Assembly: GCA_001557505.1 (NCBI GenBank)
Contig: LSAX01000006.1
Location: 1,798,001 to 1,862,000, forward strand
Reading direction: 5' to 3'
DNA: 64,000 nucleotides
Source of the DNA: Reticulascus tulasneorum
Lineage: Eukaryota; Ascomycota; Sordariomycetes; Glomerellales; Reticulascaceae
Position numbers and translations under genes: made by a program. The number at the start of each line of letters is the position of its first letter. Position 1 is the stretch's first letter. This document shows, one piece after another, positions 31,226 to 42,081 of this stretch. The notes under the pieces are model-generated. The model did no database searches, was not told the DNA's origin, and saw only the letters and a program-made list of their open reading frames with translations.

Positions 31226-33765
31226 TTACCTGAGTGACAGAGTCAATTCGTCCGAATACTTCAGAAACTCCCTCCTCTGCTCAACCAGCGTGAGTCCATG
31301 CTTCCTCACTAGTCTTGTCCACTTGTGCTCGGCTTTCCTGACCCGATCTTCGTCCTCCTTGGTCAATGAAGTCTCATCCTCGTGCTTGGGCACCGAGTCC
31401 ACGTATCTTACTGCATTGTCATCCTGGGGAGTCCAGATTCCTCGGTGACCTGACGGGATCCCTTGTTTCTGGCGAATGCTCTGCATAACGACGCCGGCTA
31501 GGCCTGGGGCCATTGTTGTTGCGAGAAGAGCAGTGACAACATCTTTCCGGGGATAGCCCATGGACTCCCACCGTTCAATCTCCGCATCGATTTCGGCAGC
31601 ATTGTCATCTTCAGAAGATTGGTTCCGATCATCTGGCTGCAGATCCGGCTCCTTGGTCTGTCTGCTGTCTCGTACGGGATCTACTGAGCGAGCATCTAGA
31701 GGCTTTCCGCTTTTTGGAGAAAGAGGGTTACGTCTGGTGAGCGTGGCGGAGCCGAAGTTGACAGCGGGAAGCCCGGCCAACCCAGAACCACCCTGAACAG
31801 AGGTGACTTTTGGTGTATTGGCACTCAGTCGACACGGTATTGGGCTGGCTTCTTCTTCGGCATGTAGTTGCTGAGAAGGAGTGATGTCCCACTGCTGAGA
31901 GTCTTGTTCAAGCGGATCTTCCGGCTCGAACCCGAAATCTTGTGTCTCAGGTTCGAGGCGCTTATCACTGATTACCGCGGTGCCTTGGCGTTCCCTGGAT
32001 TGTGCGTTGGAGTCAGGAGATATTTGGGGTCTTCGGGCACTGAGTGAGGGGCTGCCGTTAAGAACATGGCTGGGCCTCGAGATCCCCAGTTTCTCATCCG
32101 GCGTTGAAGGGATTTCACCATCGCGACTCAGGCGTCGTCGCTTACTGCCCCGGCTCGGTGGATAAACTGAGTCGGTATCCTGGTGAAAGGAATCGATCGG
32201 TCTTTTTCGCGACCCTGCGGCAACTGGTAGAGATGATAGAAGTGCAAATCTAGTTTCGTCGTGTTGACGTATCTCAACATCCGCTTCCGCTTCCGAATCC
32301 CGCACCTCTTTTTCAACTTCTACACGCGTGAACCCGTCCATAAGAGATACAAATAAGGAAAGATTGATATCGTAGCATCGCTGTAACTTTCCAGGCACGT
32401 TCGGCGATTGGCTCAGATGAAATCCAAGGCTCTGCGAGACTAGCTTCCAGTCTATTTCTTCCGACATCAATGGCCGATCCGCCCCTGTCGCCAAAGCTTG
32501 ATTCTTTACGGCATCGAACAGATGGAATAAGTCGACCACTCGATGATCCACCGTGGGAGACATATCCACATGTACTCCGCTTGCCTCAACGTAGCTTGTA
32601 AAATCACTGTAAAACTGGTCTCTCACGGCTTTGTCTTCAGGAAGCTCGTCCTCGGTAGGATTAGGGTTACGCTCAATTCGACCCCGGCTTGAATTGGTCG
32701 GTTGCTCCTCCTTAGGAACTAGCCGGGTCTGCCGTGGGGTATCGCGGTCTGTCGAGAGTTTATGTGATCTGGTCGGCGATCTCGAATCCTCTGGTTGCTG
32801 GTCAGATTCGGTTCTTGCAGCCGTAGTTTTAGCGTTTTGCGGAAAAGTCCTTCTCCAACGCGATTTCCACGAATCCCAAGTATGATGGGGGTGCTGCACA
32901 CAGTTAGCCTACACGGATTTTTATTTATTTATCTACTACGCCAGTTCTTACCATTTCTGCAATCATCCTGAACACCTTAACTGTCATTCCAAACCCTTCC
33001 CTCTCTGCGTCGAGCACGAATTGAGATAAGATTGCATCGTCTTCGTTACTAAATTCGGTTCTTGAGCGACTTTGTCTTTCGGGAGGGCCAGGGCTTCTAG
33101 CTGGAGAAGCACGAGGATTGTAAGGTTGTGTTTCATGCCCTGCTATAGCCGAAAGTTCGGGTTCTGAAAGCTGAGAAAGCCTCTTTACCCACCGGTCCCT
33201 CCACGACATCCATGTGTGGCGAGGGTTCTGATACAATCAGCCTCTAAGCCTTTCAAAAGGTTACAACCTCGACTTACCTGTCCTTCCAACTCTTTATATA
33301 TCTCATTGCCACTCCGAGAGTCCCGTGACACAACCCACTTCACCAAGATCACATCATCGTCAAACGTGAATGGAGTCCGACTTATCTTCTTTGGTGTTGA
33401 GGATTCAGTATTCCGTGGCTCATGGGTTGCCCGCCGAATACGGTAAGGGTCTTGGTCCTGCAGTTCACCGGATTTGACGGAATCCTCAATGAACTTCCAC
33501 GAGATGGAATTTGGTGGAGCATCCTTCCTGACGTGATCTGCTATGAGAATGTCTGCATTCTTTTCCAAGGGCACAATCTTCCCACCATTTTGCTACAAGC
33601 CATCAGCAAGAATAGGACCGGGCGATGTGATGGGAAATATACCTGGATCTTGCTGATGATGTCCCGTCTTATGGGTATGCGCAGGGCAACCCAGAACTTT
33701 ATATCTTGAAACAAAGTCCCTGCTTCTGCGCTCTCAACTCCATCATACACGATAGTTGGCGCCAT
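31226..33765 (-). CDS. RAP1: Telomere protein Rap1 (BRCT, two Myb-like domains, RCT)
   Basis: Four exons: 33765-33643, 33592-33278, 33227-32952 and 32893-31226, giving 793 residues. The N-terminal BRCT region (about 1-90) reads TLFQDIKFWVALRIPIRRDI, then GGKIVPLEKNADILIADHV. Myb-like domain 1 (about 114-165) spans intron 2: FTFDDDVILVKWVVSR and NPRHTWMSWRDRWVKRL. Myb-like domain 2 (about 203-256) spans intron 3: FSNEDDAILSQFVLDA and HPHHTWDSWKSRWRR. Residues about 326-426 look ARID-like (DQFYSDFTSYVEASGV, VVDLFHLFDAVKNQ, DWKLVSQSLGFHLS). The C-terminal 120 residues match the Rap1 C-terminal protein-interaction domain (IERWESMGYPRKDVVTALLA, GIWTPQDDNAVRYVDSV). Rap1 guards telomeres and silences nearby chromatin. 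Introns are 50-58 bp and all phase 0. Confidence 0.88.
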
Positions 33766-34629
33766 CTCTCGTGGGTGGCAAAGGGATAGCAGAGAGAGCC
33801 TGAAATGACAGTGCAAACTGAGCTCGCTCCTTTCGATTTCGCCTTACGTTTCTCGTCGTCTTGTGGCGCCTACGGTCTTACTTTTGAAGAAAGTGCAAGG
33901 CGCTTGTGTTTCAATTATGCGATTTGAGGCTGCAAGTGATAGTTGAGGATGATGATGGTGATGGTGATAACGACGAAGAAATAGCTGATCGTTCTTTCAT
34001 ATCGGAAATTGGGGAAGAAGCTGCAGGCCTAGTACGCAGATTGTTTCAGAAGCCGATAACAGGCAGCTTCGCATTTATGAGAAATCGAAATGTATTACCA
34101 ATTCGTCGATGAATCGGCACGCAGTTGACTTTAGATGGTGATTTATGTGTCGTTGGGGCAGCGGGCCTTCAAGGAACGCGTGACTTGCTTGTGCAGCTCG
34201 CGTAATCACGTGGTGGTATTTAGGTCTGTTGGATTGCTTTATCGGGGCCACCATCCCTGTCTAACGCGAGACATAGGAGTGGCCATGGTCAGCCAGCACC
34301 GGGCCGGTGACAGTGCAGAGCAAGACTTTGTGTGTTAATTTATTAGCTGGTCCGCACACGAAGTTTCGGTCCCTACCTGTGTCACCGAGGTGAAGGTTAC
34401 TTGTGGATGATCAGAAAACCCCCTACGTCATTGTCACTCTGTCTTACCTGACCCTCTTTGCCCATGCCGCGTAGCCTCAGCTACCTAGTGCCCTGCCCCA
34501 GCTGACAGCCTCACTCTGACTTATCCCCCATTTGGATCACCCACAGTTGGATGGAGCCTTCGGTCAGAATCCCGATCACACTCTTACTTCGACAATGAGC
34601 CTCATGACAACGATAACAAGTCGAAAATC
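33766..34629. promoter_or_regulatory. Bidirectional promoter region RAP1 / SWF1
   Basis: An 864-bp spacer between divergent genes. It includes a GATGATGATGGTGATGGTGATAACGACGAAGA-type purine-rich stretch near 33949-33980. No gene is recognised. Confidence 0.5.
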
Positions 34630-35993
34630 ATGGGGACACTTGGAACCGTAGCACTTATCGTGCTAGTCATATCTTTTATGGTCTTTGTGGCGTTCTTTGG
34701 CAGACTTCCCGCATTAAGGTGAGGCGCCTCGGGTCGGCATCTACTACGGAACGAAGAAACTAATCTGCAGTTCAGACACACTCCGATTGCTCTACTTCAT
34801 AGAATCATATGGATTCATCTTCCAAATGGCATTCTGGCTGTGGACCAGGTGCTCACGGGAGGGAGGTTCACTCAATCCATGTCACGGTTTGGCAACTATA
34901 TGATGCATGATAGGCATCCCACTGTTGTTGTAAGCATCTGAACTTTCTGCCGTAAGGCTCTTGCATCGAACACAAGACTGATCCCACCAAGATCTTTTTT
35001 CTGCTACTTTTGGCTGTTTCTGAGTATCTCTACATGCCGACAGTTTGGCCTCAACTCAGCCTTTTTCACAAGGTTGCCGGAGCCACCAGCATCACCCTGC
35101 CCTACGTCTTTCTATATCTCTCCTGTGCGGTTGATCCGGGAATCATCACGCCCGATAACCATGCCTACTACATGGCTCTCTACCCATACGACTACTCCAT
35201 CTTTCATCCGGGCCATGAATGCAGCACGTGCAAGTTTCTGAAACCTCCCAGGTCGAAACATTGCAGCATCTGCAAGCACTGTGTTGCAAAGTCCGATCAT
35301 CATTGTATCTTCATTAACCAGTGCGTTGGATATGGAAATCAGCACTGGTTTGTACTGCTCTTGCTGTCCACAGCTGTGCTCACGGCGTATGGCGGCTTGC
35401 TCGGCGTGTCGCTGCTGTCGAACAAGATGAAAACCCAGTATCCCAGTTGGACAATGTGGCCCCAAGATGGGATGGATCTCAAGCAGTATCTGATCATATG
35501 GAGCTGGGCCTTGCAAGACAATGTGGGCATGGGTTCCGTAACGCTTCTATCAGCCATGACTACGCCACTTGTTTGGGGTCTGTTGATCTATACTCTATGG
35601 CTTATTTATTGTGGCACTACTACAAACGAGTCCCTGAAATGGTCCGACTGGAAGGACGACATGGATGACGGATACGCCTTCAAACGAACCATGCCGCCCA
35701 ATAGAACGAGGGACCCCAAAGTTGAGGCAGTATGGACCCGATGGCCGCTCGAGACGGAGCAGATCATGGTTATCACAAAGGATGGCATGCCTCCACCACC
35801 CACTGGGCCTGGGGAAGGAGAGTGGGAGCGAGTTTGGAATCTGAAGGACGTCGAGAACCTATATGATCTGGGCTTCTGGGACAATCTCATGGATGTGTTT
35901 GTCCCGAACTACACTTTCAACTCGGTGGGTGATCAGCCCACGGTGGAGACGCAAGGGCGGAGGAAGAGGACGCCGAAGACGTCGCCACTTTGA
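34630..35993 (+). CDS. SWF1: DHHC palmitoyltransferase Swf1
   Basis: Three exons: 34630-34718, 34776-34929 and 34992-35993, giving 414 residues. Swf1 is an ER protein acyltransferase that palmitoylates cysteines next to the membrane segment of SNAREs and similar proteins. Exon 1 encodes a first transmembrane helix (VALIVLVISFMVFVAFFG) and RLPAL. The acceptor is the second AG (34774-34775), because it gives RHTPIALLHRIIWIHLPNG, a conserved Swf1 segment; the earlier CAG breaks the frame. More helices follow, then the cysteine-rich domain CSTCKFLKPPRSKHCSICKH with the catalytic DHHC at 183-186 and INQCVGYGNQHWF. Two further membrane segments follow, then a cytosolic tail ending RRKRTPKTSPL. The cysteine-rich domain lacks nothing expected. 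Confidence 0.92.
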
Positions 35994-36629
35994 TTTTCCT
36001 GTTACCGGAACATGAGCGTGGTGATCTGTTTGTCTTTGCATTTGGCACGGGCTGCGGATTTTGGGCTAGACATTGGATTGTTGGACTTTAAAAGACTTTT
36101 GCACGTGTATATTCAATAAACCTCAGTTATATGGTTACTTGCCGGCTCTCAGTTCCTGGGACTGCATCCGAACGAAATTTCCAAGCTCACTATTACGCAT
36201 CTTGTTCACAACCTTCAAGCTCACAGGCTCACGTCATTTATATCGGCCTAATTTACTCGCCCGTTGGCTGGGGATAGGTCAGGTTGAGAAGGTGTCATTA
36301 TATCTGGTACCCGTATCCTGACGGTAGCATACATTTTGTTGGCGGCTTCTTAGTACCACGCAGTGTACTTATAGTGTGGCTTTCGGAGTAAATTTAACTG
36401 CTTTCATTCATAAATCATCAACCCCATGTTCCTAACCGAAGGCTAGCTAGCTCTTTGCTATCTACTATTGGTACGCCGCGAGCTAAAAGTCCGCGGATGC
36501 TTCAACCAGCTGCCCTTCCTGATCATCCTCCACCATGGCCAGAGCCTTCGAGACGTCTAGTTTCTGTCTTTACCTCTTTGCTTCATCTCGCACGCTGCGC
36601 CAACAACGCCTTCCTTAGTTGTCCAACCG
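35994..36629. other. Convergent intergenic region SWF1 / AHA1
   Basis: A 636-bp spacer between the 3' ends of SWF1 and AHA1. I see no gene in it. Confidence 0.55.
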
Positions 36630-37801
36630 TTATAGAATAGTACCAAACCTGAAGAGTCAGACGCTATTGCAAACATTGAAGGATGACAGGATACTTACCC
36701 AAAAGTGCGCTTGATGCTGTTCACGTAATATTCCTGCCAATTCCGCTTGGTGACCTCCTCCTGACCGACTGGGACACCGTCCCAAGTGACCCTCAACAAC
36801 GTGACATGATCAACATCATTTTGATCGAACTCAATGTTTAACTTTGAGAAGTGTCCTGCCGGCCATTGCTTGAGTCGCCAACTCTGCACAATCTTCCTCG
36901 GAGGATCCAGCTCGAGATATTCTCCAGTGACGTTTCCGTCAAATAGCTCAAACTTCCCTCCTTTCTTGGCACCCTCGAAAACTCTGGGAGGAGCACGTGT
37001 GAATGCAGCAAGCCTGCTGGCGTCCGTGAAAGTCTGATACATCTCATCCGCAGAAGTGCGGAATTCCGCGGTCTCATTCAAGACGACAGTATTCACACGG
37101 CTACCACCACTGCTCTGTGTGCTTGTCCCTGCTGAGGACTTCGGTACTGAGCTGGAGCTCTGTGCAAGAAGCTTCGGAGTAGAGAAGCCGCTCGACGGAT
37201 TGGAACCGGGGGCATGTTGAATGTCCTTTCCGTGCTCTGTGATCAAAGCCGGCGAGATTTTCAGAAACTCCTTCCGCAACAGGGGGCAAAGCTTAGAGCG
37301 GACAACATCCTTGACTGGCTGTTTCTCTTTGGAATCCGAGTAGATGTCGATGTCAAACTATTCTCGCTACTCAGCAATGAAGTCAAGAATAGGAGGCGAA
37401 GGGTGACCAACCACAAACTCGTTTTCTTCAGTGTCGTGGGCTACCTCCGGGATTGTGATGGTGCCGGAAACATCGTCGCCGCCAGAGGTAGTCCCTGCAC
37501 GTTGTCAGACTAAACGTATTCTGCTATGATGAGGTGAAAGAGCGGGGAAATGAGATTCCCTTGCCTCTCGCTACCTACCAGAGTATTCTAGCACGAGCTT
37601 GACATCAAATATAGTAATGACCTTGCCCTTGCGTTGGTTCACGTCGACATCTCCATCCATGCTTACGATCTTGCTAATCTTGGCTGTTACACCGCCATCT
37701 TCGACCTCGAGTTTTTGTAGGTTCTCCTCAAGGTATTGCTTGGTCCAGGCCGAGGCATCCTTGCTGACCCAGTGCCAATTGTTGGGATTATGGAGGACCA
37801 T
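36630..37801 (-). CDS. AHA1: Hsp90 co-chaperone Aha1
   Basis: Four exons: 37801-37579, 37494-37412, 37357-36699 and 36648-36630, giving 327 residues. Aha1 binds Hsp90 and stimulates its ATPase. The N-terminal domain begins MVLHNPNNWHWVSKDASAWT and contains KGKVITIFDVKLVLEYSG, TIPEVAHDTEENEFVFDIDI and SDSKEKQPVKDVVRSKLCPL. A Ser/Thr-rich linker leads to the C-terminal AHSA1 (START-like) domain: VLNETAEFRTSADEMYQTFT, GEYLELDPPRKIVQSWRLKQ, WPAGHFSKL and VPVGQEEVTKRNWQEYYVNS. The last 19-nt exon replaces an early stop after KRTFG with FGTIL, the usual Aha1 ending; this supports the 50-bp intron 36649-36698. Confidence 0.94.
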
Positions 37802-40800
37802 CGTGGCGGTGTGTTTGTGGGTTTAAAGATGTTGGTCAGATGAAGCTCTAGATAGCCAATCGCAGGGTTAGCAGCCGTTTACCATTTGCAGAATGAAGCA
37901 AAGATGATGAAGTGTAGTCTCAAGTCAGATATTGGTCGTAGACCGAAGCGTTTGTCATCAAAGGAGGGAGTACAAGTCACCCTAAGACTGGTGCCAGCTG
38001 GAATATCATCATGCAGAGAAGAAGGGCGGAGGAATGGAGATGCACGAGCAACTTTACCTTCGCTTGTAGATTTGTCGCTATGTCATATCACGGATGTCTC
38101 GAGTACTCGAGGGGGTTGGAAATCCCATAAATGGGGACGATGGGTTGTGGAAAAGCTTCTCAGAGAAAGCTCTAGAATTTCAAGGGTATATTTGAGGGCT
38201 GACTCTATTTTAGCGGTAAAAGTTCGGCCCACAGCCTTACAAACGCCCCACTTTGCTGAAGCCACCACCTCGGCTGAGAGGGACCCCGCGCCTAGCTGTG
38301 GCCAGCCTTGCGTCCTTCACACTACCTGCGAGCAATCCCAAGTTTTGTTTATTTTGCGAAATGCATTTGTGTGCGACTAGTTAGGGACGAACGGCATTCT
38401 CCCTCCCTTGCAGAAGACCATATTCACTTGATGCATAATGCTTGCAAAATCTCGCCGTCATACGGAGTATTGTGCCCAGCATCCTTGGACAGAGTCAACA
38501 TGTCGCTCCACCACTGTACCGCACTCGATCCGATGTGGACGATACCGTCATTAGAACAGTTCACGAGACTGTCGGGCTCTTGTGCTCCATTACCACAAGG
38601 ATTCTCAAAACCTATAAGTGTCACAAGGGTGGCATTCCACTGACCTAGGGTATTGTGCAGACATGGAAGAATCTGCTTAACAGGTTGATCCGAGATTGAA
38701 ATCCAGTTCAGACTTAGCAGTAATTGTTATGTCTGGATATTTCAGAGGTATTTGGGGTTGCTGTAACCTCTTACTTCTTCGAAACTCATTTCTCCTCTAA
38801 AACTTGGGAGCCATTGCTGCAATTCACTCATGCTCTACAACAGGCCAGAGGGTTGACGGACAGCTTTCAGCTCTGATGAAGAATTCAAACGATTTCAAGA
38901 GGGCCATAGGCTTAGTCGAGCCTTTGATCTACTTTCATTTGTGGCAACCGTTTATCCTCCCTGTGACGCATATTATTGGCTTTCTTTCTCCAACGAGCTT
39001 TTACCTCACATACATCGGTGATCACTTCGCCATGACCGTGCTAGAGAGTTCTACGCCTGCGGGATGATATTATGTTGGTTCTATATATAACTGGCCTGAC
39101 CTCCTTCCTCGCGGCTGGTCCATTCCCTCGGGTGCTCCCACCTCCTTCAGGTGTTCTGACAAAGATTCTCGCATCACTGGTTCTAAGCGCTTCCTGATTT
39201 CCTTCCTCACCGAGCTACGAGAGATGTAGTTCTCAAAGGATGTCATTACGGCAGGGCCAAGTATGATTGTCATGTGCTAATGGAGGTGCAATCTAGTGTT
39301 ATGCATCTTCAGACGTATCGCAGAAGGTATCTCCTTTTCCGGTGGAACGTGGCCCCACGAGAAGTGCCAAGCTGCTCATATTCCCATCCTCTTTACTTGG
39401 GAGAAGCTTGTTTGGGAGGGTCAAAGCTAGATATTCTTAGACACACCTGCCAGCCGGGAAGACCACATCTAGCGCACCGGCCGACCAAGCCCTCGTCTCT
39501 GGACGACGACTTAGAGTGATAATTTACAACGCACTCGCGTGTCGGCTATCCCTCTAGAGGGATAATCAATGGAGCCAGTCAGATTGTGGGCATCGAGACA
39601 AATAAGACAGTGTGTGCCAGCAGAACCCATCCTGCAGTTCATCTCAGTGACCACGTAACTTTGTGATGATGGTCTCCTTTTCCGAATCAGACATTTGCCC
39701 AGACTATTGACTAAAGGATCACAAGCCTATCCTGGGCCAATACCAGCCGCTGTCTCAAGATCTAGCTACATAGATCACTGCCTAGCTCACTTAGCGAAAA
39801 GCATAGAATGGCCGGCAGACAAGCTAGCCAGCCTGCTAGGCCCTGGTCGTCCATATTCCCGGCCAAGAGCTGAGAGAAGTGAAGGAAATGTGATGAAGAA
39901 CAAACGAGATAGGCGACAAGCGCGAGGCTTACTATTAATATCTTCTGACGTCAAGAGAGACGCACGCTCCATGGTGGGTCGAAATCAAACAATAAGCTTC
40001 TCCACAAACTGTTAATGAAGGTTACTCATTGTTAATAATGCGTACATGCTTGCAATGTTCGCATAAATTGGCGACCTCCAGATTCCGAAGCTGATCCGGC
40101 GGTGGAAAGCTGGGTTCGAGTCTGAAACTTTTGGCGAATAACAGGTTGGTCCACCGGTAATACGAGGAAGTCTAATTTTGTGATAGTTCTGGAATCTTGG
40201 CCACTGGCATACATCGGCATGTCTCTTAATTCGTGAGCATTACCCTATGTGAGACTGGTTCTTACTTATCCCTGTGAGGCCCCCATACACTGTTAGGTCG
40301 GGATGGACGCTATGAACAGATGGTGCGGCGTATGCTGACAACGTTAAGTTCATTCAGCCCTCTAACCCAGCCAACAATAGCACACAATCGGGTGAACGAT
40401 GGGATCGCCGTTGGTAGTGTCTTGGCTGATGACTGCGGGAGCTGACGGCAACGGAAGAGGCAACTCCCCCAAGCACTAATAGAACCTGTTCGTTAGTGAT
40501 CCCCACAGCTCCATTATGCTTCATTCGCGTGCAATCTAACACCACCGCCGTTCGACCCAAGACCCTGTGATGGGGGCGAGCCAAAAGCCCTCTCAGGTGG
40601 AAGTCCGTTCCATCTTACTGGACTAAATCGTGATGATGCGGAAGACAAGGTTCGCTACTAGACGCTAATGCGCGTTCTTTCAACTCGCAACTGGGCAAGT
40701 GTGCAGGTTGAAAAGCCGAATCACACTGCACGGCCAGGCCATGGGCATTGGGGGGTTGGGGTATGGGATGGAATAGAGGCATTAAGCGCCGGCAGCCACA

Positions 40801-42081
40801 TTCGTCCCCTTCGCAGCAACAAAGCCAATCAGGATCCTGACATGCTCTATGGCCAGCCAAGAATAGATTGCCATCCCACCAAAGATTCAGCCAATTGACG
40901 CCACCCATCGAGACATATGCCCACAACTTCTTCCCCACCTCACCACTCTCGCCGAGCCAAAAGACAGGCCACCTTCTCTCAGGGAACCCTGGTCCGGTTG
41001 TCCAGTGGCCTTCCGTTTTGCTCCACTGGTTATCAATGCCATGCGGCGTTCTTGTGCCTCTTCATGCTATCAGTACGACCACGAGAGGTATCTTACCCTG
41101 ACCAAGTGCTCAGGCTGCTACTTTGGTATCTTGGCCCAAGACACTAGACGCACCAGGTCCTGCACGATACAACCAAACCCTTCACAAGCCCATGCTGGCT
41201 CGGCCATTTCGCTCTGTGAATCGCATTCCTCTGAGGGTTGGGACACGGCGCACGCCAGCAGAAGCAATTTCGTCCCGGCACCTGCATGCCTGTCGTGCAG
41301 CAGGCAGTTAGCACATGTGGATAGGGTTTTTCTCGCTCTAGCCGGTCTGCCCATCTATCTGGCTTGCCCCTCAGTCCAAGAATGGGCAGAGAGTGGCGGG
41401 CAAATAATCGTTCAATTAACCCAGGTTGCCCTTTTACCCCATGACTTGAGCATTAAAGTACCGATATCCTAAAAAGATCTGCCCCCATCGGGAGGCCAGA
41501 TCCACTGTCACGTTTGCGTCCCGAGGGGTCGTCAGCGCTCTATTCTTGTCAACTTTTCGTGGTACCTGCCGGACTCTCCCTCCAACAGCCACCCGAGAAA
41601 CTCCCAGGTTGGTCGCACGCAGGGGCTGTCTTCCGTCGCCCTCTAACAATCCGCCCGATACTGGCTCGAAACCCTGGCCGGCCTTACTTCCTTTTGTGCT
41701 TCGTATGCAGGTCGACGCCGCAGCAGACCCGACCTGGCCAAAGAGACCTCTCGTTTATCTTCTGCATCTTCCCACCAAACCTCGACTTTGCTTCAGCCGC
41801 GTCGTCTTCCAACTGCAGGTGTCACGAACGACCTCACCTGCCGGCCGCCTGTCCTTCTTTTGGGTTGCTGGGTGCTCGTCTCGTCATGCGATTCCCCTAG
41901 TCCAGCTTAAATAAATGGTCTGGTGAAGAGCAGCTGAGTGAGTTGCTCTTCAGGCTACGGACGCAAACACCGACTACTTGTCTGCCCGTGGTTAACACTC
42001 CAAGTGTCGACGGGCTTGAAATTGCCAGGCTAGCCATTCGAGTTGCTGAGCAGCAAGGGCTCTCGCCACATCGCCAGCACA
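37802..42081. other. Gene-poor region (4.3 kb)
   Basis: No protein or RNA gene could be supported on either strand. The longest open frames are 155-164 codons (37886-38380 and 41005-41472, plus) and have no motif, no recognisable splice continuation and biased low-complexity composition. The last 600 bp, C/T-rich and rich in CCGACC-like runs, is probably promoter and leader of the gene at 42082. There is no obvious transposon terminal repeat or long duplicated segment. Confidence 0.5.

Noticed and set aside
38804..39273. Two short open frames (87 codons plus, 67 codons minus) in the gene-poor block
   Set aside because: Neither has a family motif or codon pattern distinct from the spacer.
40090..40130. 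GGGTTCGAGTC string resembling a tRNA T-loop
   Set aside because: The flanking stem does not pair and no cloverleaf can be drawn.
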